From: Campylobacterales bacterium
GTDB lineage: Bacteria > Campylobacterota > Campylobacteria > Campylobacterales > Hydrogenimonadaceae
Reading direction: 5' to 3'
Assembly: GCA_027067015.1 (NCBI GenBank)
Contig: JAMOMS010000137.1
Location: forward strand, 1 to 12,047
Length of the DNA stretch: 12,047 bases
Below, piece after piece: positions 8,132 through 12,047 of the stretch (the stretch's first letter is position 1; each line of letters begins with the position of its first letter). Both the position numbers and the translations under genes were made by a program. The notes under the pieces are model-generated. The model was not told where the DNA came from. It worked only from the letters and a program-made list of their open reading frames with translations, and made no database searches.

Positions 8132-8137
8132 TATAAT
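8132..8137 (+). promoter_or_regulatory. Predicted -10 box (TATAAT) for the radical SAM gene
   Basis: A perfect TATAAT lies 32 bp before the ATG at 8170, with the purF 3' hairpin occupying the position where a -35 element would be. It is the same style of -10 box as before trxA and the fdhF-like gene. Transcription would start near 8144. The ribosome binding site of the gene is weak (GACGGA at 8160-8165). Confidence 0.55.
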
Positions 8138-8169
8138 CGGGCACAAAAACGACGACAAGACGGACCAGC

Positions 8170-9126
8170 ATGAAAAGAGTCTATACCATCGGCCGCTATT
8201 TTCGCAAACGTTTTGGCGAAAGGGTTTACAAGGTTCCGCTCAGTATCGCGGGCTTTACCTGCCCCAATATTGACGGGACCGTTGCCAAAGGGGGATGCAC
8301 CTTTTGCCTTAACGAGTCGTTTAGCCCCAATCTTACGCAAAAAACGTCCAAAAAATTCTATCTGCGTCCCGATTCCTCCCAAAACCCTCTGCTGGATCGC
8401 CAGTTGGAGCAGGTCCGCTGTCAATATACCGCCACCGCTGAACGGTTGGCCGGTAAGTACGGTGTGCGCAAATTTTTGGCCTATTTTCAGTCGTTTACCA
8501 ATACCTACGCGCCGCTGGATACGCTTAAAATACTCTATGAGGAGGCGTTGGCGCAACCCGCCTGCGTGGGGCTTAGCATCGGCACCCGCACAGATAGTGT
8601 GAGCGAGGAGATTTTAGACTACCTGGCCGAGCTTTCGCAAAGGTATGAGATTTGGGTTGAGTACGGAATTCAATCGGTCTATGACGAGACGCTCAACAAG
8701 ATCAACCGCGGGCATGACAGCGCCAATATCCGGGAGTGGATCGAAAAGACCAAAGCCAGAGGTCTAAAGGTGTGCGGACACGTCATTTTCGGCCTGCCGG
8801 ATGAGAGTGACGCCATGATGCTGGAGACGGTGCGCCGGTCGCTTGCGTGGGGCATAGATTCCATTAAAATCCATCCCCTATATGTCGTCAAAAACACGGC
8901 GCTGGCCGTTGATTTGCAAAACGGTCGTTTCGCTCCCATTGAAGAGGAGCGGTATGTGCGCCTGGTGGTCGAGAGCGTGAAGATGTTGCCCCCTCATGTG
9001 AGTGTTCAGCGTTTAAGCGCGGGTATTCACGACGATTCTCTCTTGGCGCCCATGTGGTGTTACTGTAAACATCGCCAAATGCAAAAGATTCGCATGGCGC
9101 TCAAAGAGGCGGGCTATCTTTACTAA
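8170..9126 (+). CDS. Radical SAM protein, TIGR01212/YhcC-YtqA family
   Basis: A 318-residue radical SAM enzyme. The cluster motif is the family-specific wide spacing, Cys31-x11-Cys43-x2-Cys46 (FTCPNIDGTVAKGGCTFC), instead of Cx3Cx2C. The N-terminus YTIGRYFRKRFGERVYKVPLSIAGFTCPN is typical of E. coli YhcC. Further matches are YFQSFTNTYAP, LSIGTRTDSV, VEYGIQSVYDETLNKINRGHD, HVIFGLPDE and IKIHPLYVVKNTALA. From memory, B. subtilis YtqA of this family has been linked to wobble-uridine tRNA modification and named MnmL. Transfer of that role to this protein is inference. The protein is probably cytosolic, and no substrate is indicated by its neighbours. It has its own TATAAT box, and its stop faces the minus-strand operon across a 16-bp gap. 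Confidence 0.9.
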   Translation: MKRVYTIGRYFRKRFGERVYKVPLSIAGFTCPNIDGTVAKGGCTFCLNESFSPNLTQKTSKKFYLRPDSSQNPLLDRQLEQVRCQYTATAERLAGKYGVRKFLAYFQSFTNTYAPLDTLKILYEEALAQPACVGLSIGTRTDSVSEEILDYLAELSQRYEIWVEYGIQSVYDETLNKINRGHDSANIREWIEKTKARGLKVCGHVIFGLPDESDAMMLETVRRSLAWGIDSIKIHPLYVVKNTALAVDLQNGRFAPIEEERYVRLVVESVKMLPPHVSVQRLSAGIHDDSLLAPMWCYCKHRQMQKIRMALKEAGYLY

Positions 9127-9142
9127 AAAGCCCCTCTTGGCG

Positions 9143-9685
9143 TTAGTGGCAGTAGAGATGGTAGATAAGTCGGGTTTTTGAGAAGTAGGGCGGGTAGGGC
9201 ATACGGACGGTAAAGGGCTGGATCTCTCCCGGCTTGATCTTTCTGGCGACCACAAACTCCTCTTCAATGGTGTTGGGGCGCTCTTTTTTGGCGTCTTTGG
9301 CCTTAAAGAAGTCCAGCCCTGAAGGTTTGTAGATCTGACTGCCGCTTAGTTTGTTTCCCTCGACAGGGTTGTTGATCATCTTGATGCTCAGTTTGCATCG
9401 GCCGATGGTAAACTTGCCCACATTCATGATTTTGCCTTTAAAGACAATCTCTTCGGTGCGTAAAATCCGGTGATTTTCAATGGAGAGCAGTTTGGCCTTT
9501 TTGGTGTATTTGTCCAAGACAAACATACTAAAAAGCGCGCCGGTAGATGTGACCAAAAAAGAGGCGAAGACCATAGACCAAAAGACGTTCTTACGCTTTT
9601 CGCGCTTTGAAATAAGCACCAGCAGAAGAAAGAGAATGATAAAAAAAGCCAACGTCAACCAATGAAGAACGGTCATATAGATCAT
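9143..9685 (-). CDS. Two-pass membrane protein of unknown function, second of a tandem pair (possibly DUF2393-like)
   Basis: A 180-residue protein with two predicted membrane helices (about 8-26 and 35-56) joined by a basic loop KREKRK (27-32). By the positive-inside rule both ends and the C-terminal domain should be periplasmic. The domain (about 57-180) looks like an all-beta fold: LLSIENHRILRTEEIVFKGK, then IMNVGKFTIGRCKLSIKM. It is a paralogue of the upstream neighbour, sharing LDKY-x-(K/R)K, LR, a G-x-(I/L)-x-N-x-GK block and two cysteines, here Cys97 and Cys179. The start is taken as ATG 9685, which overlaps the neighbour's TGA by 4 nt and has AAGGTG (9697-9692) 6 nt upstream; a GTG at 9694 in the same frame is less likely. 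A Campylobacterota DUF2393 assignment is from memory and unverified. Confidence 0.75.
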   Translation of the reverse strand: MIYMTVLHWLTLAFFIILFLLLVLISKREKRKNVFWSMVFASFLVTSTGALFSMFVLDKYTKKAKLLSIENHRILRTEEIVFKGKIMNVGKFTIGRCKLSIKMINNPVEGNKLSGSQIYKPSGLDFFKAKDAKKERPNTIEEEFVVARKIKPGEIQPFTVRMPYPPYFSKTRLIYHLYCH

Positions 9686-10206
9686 GGATAGCACCTTGCC
9701 GTAACGGAAATATTTAGATCATCTCTTCTTGGAAGAGGATCGACAAGAATTTTAAAGGGTTTAGTCTCCTCCTTGGCAAGGGGAAGTATGAGAGACTTGA
9801 TATAAACGGCGGTCGGCTTGAGCCAGGGGGACCATGTTTTAAGAAAGGCTTGGGGGCGATAGAGCACGATAACCAAATCGCAGGAGGTGTAATCGACTTT
9901 GCCGGCGTTGGTGAGGTTGCCTTCCAGTAGCAGTGCGTCGGAGTAGCGCAAAAAACGGCTCTCTTTCAAAGTGACCTCTGTTTTGCGAATGTAGCGATCC
10001 AACCCTATTTTGATGGCGGGCGGGCCGAAAAAGAGCAGAACGATACCCAGTAACAGCAGAAAATAGGAGAGGCCGCGACGGCGCACGAAAGCGCCCAGAA
10101 ACATCAGCAAAAAGGCTAAAAAAACCACCCACCCCAGGGCCATATAGTCATACTTGGTGAGGGAGTGGAAAGTGTAGTAGAGGTAGTGTTTGAGCAGTTC
10201 AGCCAT
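9682..10206 (-). CDS. Two-pass membrane protein of unknown function, first of a tandem pair (possibly DUF2393-like)
   Basis: A 174-residue protein with two predicted membrane helices (about 22-40 and 46-66) separated by VRRR (41-44), placing the C-terminal domain in the periplasm by the positive-inside rule. The domain begins [22 protein letters not shown] and continues [25 protein letters not shown], resembling small periplasmic beta-sandwich domains. Its only cysteines are Cys109 and Cys172; the downstream paralogue also has just two, at matching places. The ATG at 10206 overlaps the end of hisIE by 8 nt, and its TGA overlaps the next gene by 4 nt, so the three genes are translationally coupled. 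Histidine synthesis gives no obvious reason for a membrane protein here. No function is assigned. Confidence 0.75.
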   Translation of the reverse strand: MAELLKHYLYYTFHSLTKYDYMALGWVVFLAFLLMFLGAFVRRRGLSYFLLLLGIVLLFFGPPAIKIGLDRYIRKTEVTLKESRFLRYSDALLLEGNLTNAGKVDYTSCDLVIVLYRPQAFLKTWSPWLKPTAVYIKSLILPLAKEETKPFKILVDPLPRRDDLNISVTARCYP

Positions 10207-10870
10207 CTTGCCTGCTGTTTTTCTCTTCGATGCCGCTCATGCCAAAACGCCGCGCAAGCTCCTGGCGGATGCGGTCAGGCGTGATCTCTTTTTTGCCAAG
10301 CGCCACCAGAACGTGGTAGGTCAGATCCGCTGTTTCGTAGACAATCTCTTCCTCGTCATTGTCCTTGATCGCGAAGCAGAGCTCGCCTGCCTCTTCGACA
10401 ATCTTTTTAAGCAGGCTGTTCTCTTTGCCCTGAAGCAGTTTGGCGGTGTAAGAGCTTTTGGGGTCGGCGTTTTTGCGTTCCAAAATGGTGTGATAGAGGG
10501 TGTCGATCACGCCGTAGGTCGCGGCGGTATCCACTTCGGGGGTACTGATTGTTTGGTGTGTCTGTAGGTCGGTAAAGAAGCAACTGCGCCGACCCGTGTG
10601 GCAGGCGACGCCCTCCTGATGGACCTTCAAAAGAAGCGTATCGCCGTCGCAATCTACCAGCATCTTCTCGATTTTTTGGACGTGGCCGCTGGATTCCCCC
10701 TTTTTCCAGAGTCGTTTGCGACTGCGGGAGTAGTAGTGGGCAAAACCGGTTTGGCGCGAAAGCTTAAACGCCTCTTCGTTCATGTAGGCCAGCATCAGCA
10801 CCTCCCCGCTTTGGGCGTCTTGCACCACGGCGGGGATCAAGGGGTTTTTTTGCCAGTCGATGTTTATCAT
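10199..10870 (-). CDS. hisIE: Bifunctional phosphoribosyl-AMP cyclohydrolase/phosphoribosyl-ATP pyrophosphatase
   Basis: Fusion enzyme for steps 2 and 3 of histidine biosynthesis: PR-ATP is hydrolysed to PR-AMP (HisE part), which is then ring-opened (HisI part). In the 223-residue protein the HisI domain covers about 1-110, with [27 protein letters not shown] and the metal site DCDGD (Asp73, Asp75, Asp77), plus [13 protein letters not shown] with Cys90 and Cys97. The HisE domain covers about 117-215, with [17 protein letters not shown] (Glu159, Glu160, Glu163) and [14 protein letters not shown] (Glu179, Asp182). The ATG at 10870 overlaps the NYN gene's TGA by 4 nt, and AAGGA (10881-10877) lies 6 nt upstream. 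No other his gene is in the window. Confidence 0.96.
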   Translation of the reverse strand: MINIDWQKNPLIPAVVQDAQSGEVLMLAYMNEEAFKLSRQTGFAHYYSRSRKRLWKKGESSGHVQKIEKMLVDCDGDTLLLKVHQEGVACHTGRRSCFFTDLQTHQTISTPEVDTAATYGVIDTLYHTILERKNADPKSSYTAKLLQGKENSLLKKIVEEAGELCFAIKDNDEEEIVYETADLTYHVLVALGKKEITPDRIRQELARRFGMSGIEEKNSRQDG

Positions 10871-11577
10871 AAAACTTCCTTAGTCTGAAGGGTTGTTTGA
10901 AGCGATGGGGATCGAAGCAGGTCGATATGTTCGGATAGATCGGGACGAATATCTTGGCGCATGGGATCAAGAATAAAGGTAATGCCCTCTTTGCGGGCCA
11001 ATTTGGCAACGGGTACGAAATCACTGTCACCGGCGATTAAAATGATACGCCCAACCAGTTGTTTCAGACTTAACCAGGTTATATCCATTCCAATTTTCAT
11101 ATCGACCTGCTTTTGGGTCACATCAATGGTGAAATCTTCTTCTTGTAAGCTTTCGTAAGATACTTTTCCCTGAATGAACCGTTTGTAAAGCTTTTTATCT
11201 TTGAGCGTCCAAACGGCTTCGGTTTCATGTAAAGTGCCAAGTCGTAAGGCCGTCATAGGATGTTGACGAATAGATTGATGAAGGGCTTCACGGATTTGTG
11301 AAGTTTTGCTTTTTGAAAAATCGATGGCGTGACCGGTTTTTGGATGGTGCATCTTTTTTTTTAACGGTGGGGCGTCATAAACATAGATACGATAAAGCTC
11401 ATGTTTCTCTTTTTTGAAAGTGAGGTGGTTTTTTATATGGTTAAAGAGAATGTCGGATAAAAATATAGCCTCTTCATCTGCGGAGGTAAGTTGTGAAAGT
11501 TCATTGCGGCATAGCGTGCGTACCCGTTTGATAAAAAAACCGAGATCAACAAGAATGGCGGTTTTGGTAAAGCTCAA
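10867..11577 (-). CDS. NYN (DUF88/LabA-like) domain protein, predicted ribonuclease
   Basis: A 236-residue protein with the NYN fold (PIN-like RNase). The N-terminal strand is [13 protein letters not shown] with Asp11. The C-terminal core is [16 protein letters not shown] (Asp159, Asp165), then [23 protein letters not shown] with Asp184 and Asp186, followed by a strand FILDPM. Together these supply the acidic metal-binding residues of the family. The middle (about 25-140) is basic and variable. The start is TTG 11577: AGGAG (11588-11584) is 6 nt upstream and an in-frame stop (TAG, 11589-11587) lies just before it. Its stop overlaps the hisIE start by 4 nt. Base composition is markedly lower in GC (about 30-42% in the 60-base blocks I counted) than the GC-rich blocks of purF, suggesting later acquisition or relaxed selection. 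Its RNA target is unknown. Confidence 0.85.
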   Translation of the reverse strand: MSFTKTAILVDLGFFIKRVRTLCRNELSQLTSADEEAIFLSDILFNHIKNHLTFKKEKHELYRIYVYDAPPLKKKMHHPKTGHAIDFSKSKTSQIREALHQSIRQHPMTALRLGTLHETEAVWTLKDKKLYKRFIQGKVSYESLQEEDFTIDVTQKQVDMKIGMDITWLSLKQLVGRIILIAGDSDFVPVAKLARKEGITFILDPMRQDIRPDLSEHIDLLRSPSLQTTLQTKEVL

Positions 11578-11580
11578 TAG

Positions 11581-11596
11581 TTGCTCCTAAAAGCAA
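11581..11596 (-). promoter_or_regulatory. Small hairpin enclosing the NYN ribosome binding site
   Basis: On the minus strand TTGCT (11596-11592) can pair with AGCAA (11585-11581) around a 6-nt loop. The AGGAG Shine-Dalgarno (11588-11584) sits partly in the loop and partly in the stem, so folding would reduce ribosome access. Only 3 nt separate the hairpin from the TTG start. The stem is short, so the effect could be modest. Confidence 0.4.
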
Positions 11597-11597
11597 A

Positions 11598-11655
11598 AAC
11601 CTCCGGGGTACTGCCCTGCGGTGCATCGCTTTCGCAGGGGATCGCCACGGAGGTT
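11598..11655 (-). terminator. 58-nt imperfect hairpin with U-rich tail: SPFH terminator and/or NYN leader RNA
   Basis: An outer 8-bp stem pairs AACCTCCG with CGGAGGTT (11598-11605 with 11648-11655). An inner 7-bp stem pairs CCCTGCG with CGCAGGG (11614-11620 with 11633-11639). An 8 by 8 internal loop between them may add three pairs, and the apical loop is 12 nt. On the minus strand the stem runs into TTTTT, GC, TTTT, as in an intrinsic terminator for the SPFH gene, whose stop is about 46 nt upstream. The same hairpin would also be the first structure of any transcript from the adjacent promoter, so it could attenuate NYN-hisIE expression or end a roughly 60-nt RNA. No known riboswitch class was recognised. 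Confidence 0.6.
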
Positions 11656-11664
11656 GATTGCCAA

Positions 11665-11694
11665 ATTATAATATAAACTCCTTACCCTTTTCAA
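11665..11694 (-). promoter_or_regulatory. Predicted sigma70 promoter for the NYN-hisIE operon
   Basis: On the minus strand TTGAAA (11694-11689) and TATAAT (11670-11665) are separated by 18 nt, the most complete promoter in the window. Transcription would start near 11658, within about 3 nt of the foot of the 58-nt hairpin. A TATAAT also reads on the plus strand at 11667-11672 but has no fitting -35 and no gene to drive. Confidence 0.65.
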
Positions 11695-11700
11695 GTGTCG

Positions 11701-12047
11701 CTACTGTTGCGTTGAGACCCGTTGTTTGGTTTTTTCTTTGGTGTCGATCCAGATGTTGGGGACCGCGCCGCCGGGGGTGAGGAAGATTTTGGCGTCTTTG
11801 TTGGTTTTGAGCGCTTCGTTAAACTGCCCCTGCACCTCGATCTGGCGCAGTTGCAGCAGTTCGGGTGTGAGCGAGTCGCTGATGAGCTTGTTGGCTTTGG
11901 CCTGGGCGTCGGCTTCGATGCGGATACGGTCCGCCTCACCCTGGGCCTGGATCTTTTTGGCTTCCGCCTGGCCGCGTGCCAGCGCCGCTTTCTTCTCGGC
12001 CTCCTGCTTGGCGCGAAGTACCTCATATTTCATCCGCTCGGCTTCCT
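11701..12047 (-). CDS. Prohibitin/HflC-like SPFH family protein, C-terminal part
   Basis: The frame is open to the right edge of the window and ends at TAG (11703-11701), so about 114 C-terminal residues are seen and the N-terminal membrane anchor and SPFH domain lie outside. The visible part begins EAERMKYEVLRAKQEAEKKA and continues as a long alanine-, glutamate- and lysine-rich heptad-like helix (ARGQAEAKKIQAQGEADRIR), the coiled coil used by prohibitins for ring assembly. Then come AKANKLISDSLTPELLQLRQIE and the tail AKIFLTPGGAVPNIWID, typical of the Campylobacterota prohibitin-like proteins (C. jejuni Cj0268c, H. pylori HP0248 as I recall). Related proteins form large membrane rings and often associate with FtsH-type proteases. 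The following hairpin at 11655-11598 may end its transcript. Confidence 0.9.
   Translation of the reverse strand, partial: EAERMKYEVLRAKQEAEKKAALARGQAEAKKIQAQGEADRIRIEADAQAKANKLISDSLTPELLQLRQIEVQGQFNEALKTNKDAKIFLTPGGAVPNIWIDTKEKTKQRVSTQQ

Noticed and set aside
6692..8158. 488-residue open frame on the minus strand opposite purF
   Set aside because: It mirrors a fully recognised purF gene, has no recognisable motif or domain order, and arises from the GC-rich third codon positions of purF. Similar long antisense frames lie opposite hom, the fdhF-like gene and trxB.
9127..9142. Bidirectional terminator between the radical SAM gene and the convergent membrane gene
   Set aside because: Only a 3-bp GCC/GGC pairing is visible near an A-run, too weak to call.
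11598..11655. Known riboswitch or SRP RNA (Moco, ZTP, glycine, 4.5S) in the NYN leader
   Set aside because: None of the conserved core sequences I can recall for these classes is present; in particular the SRP apical GGUCAGG/GGAAGCAGCC motif is absent.
11667..11672. Plus-strand TATAAT promoter
   Set aside because: It arises from the near-palindromic AT-rich stretch, has no matching -35, and no plus-strand gene follows.

Overview
The window is a densely packed chromosomal segment of a Campylobacterota (Epsilonproteobacteria) genome with fairly high GC content. The thioredoxin reductase closely resembles my recollection of Helicobacter pylori TrxB. The order aminotransferase - hom - yraN - trxA - trxB matches the cluster I recall from Campylobacter jejuni (Cj0150c to Cj0146c) and H. 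pylori (HP0822 to HP0825). dapB next to purF is also a C. jejuni arrangement. Most genes look GC-rich, as in Nitratifractor- or Hydrogenimonas-like lineages; the genus cannot be fixed from this sequence alone. No tRNA, rRNA, CRISPR array, transposase or phage gene was seen, and no gene-free stretch exceeds about 125 bp.

Plus strand, 1-9126. The 3' end of an AlaC/DapL-like aminotransferase is followed by hom (homoserine dehydrogenase), a stand-alone FdhF-type molybdopterin oxidoreductase translationally coupled to yraN, then trxA, a small cysteine-free membrane protein with a possible thioredoxin fold, trxB, dapB, purF and a YhcC/TIGR01212-type radical SAM gene. TATAAT boxes lie before the fdhF-like gene, trxA and the radical SAM gene, suggesting at least three transcription units. 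From trxA to purF the genes are separated by at most 19 bp and probably form one operon. The themes are aspartate-family amino acid synthesis (aminotransferase, hom, dapB), thiol redox control (trxA, trxB), purine synthesis (purF) and formate/CO2 chemistry (fdhF-like).

Minus strand, 11577-9143. Four genes with overlapping ends are read leftwards: a NYN-domain (predicted ribonuclease) gene with a TTG start, hisIE, and two tandem paralogues encoding two-pass membrane proteins of unknown function. Overlaps of 4, 8 and 4 nt indicate translational coupling. The NYN gene is visibly AT-richer than the rest.

Minus strand, right edge. The C-terminal part of a prohibitin/HflC-like SPFH protein runs off the window. 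Between it and the NYN gene lies a compact regulatory segment: a good sigma70-type promoter, a 58-nt imperfect hairpin starting almost at the predicted transcript start, a U-rich tract, and a small hairpin that encloses the NYN ribosome binding site. It could be the SPFH terminator, an attenuator or structured leader for the NYN operon, a small RNA, or several of these.

Most worth a second look: the NYN leader; the fdhF-like gene inserted in an otherwise conserved cluster; the cysteine-free protein between trxA and trxB; and the paired membrane proteins that share two cysteines.
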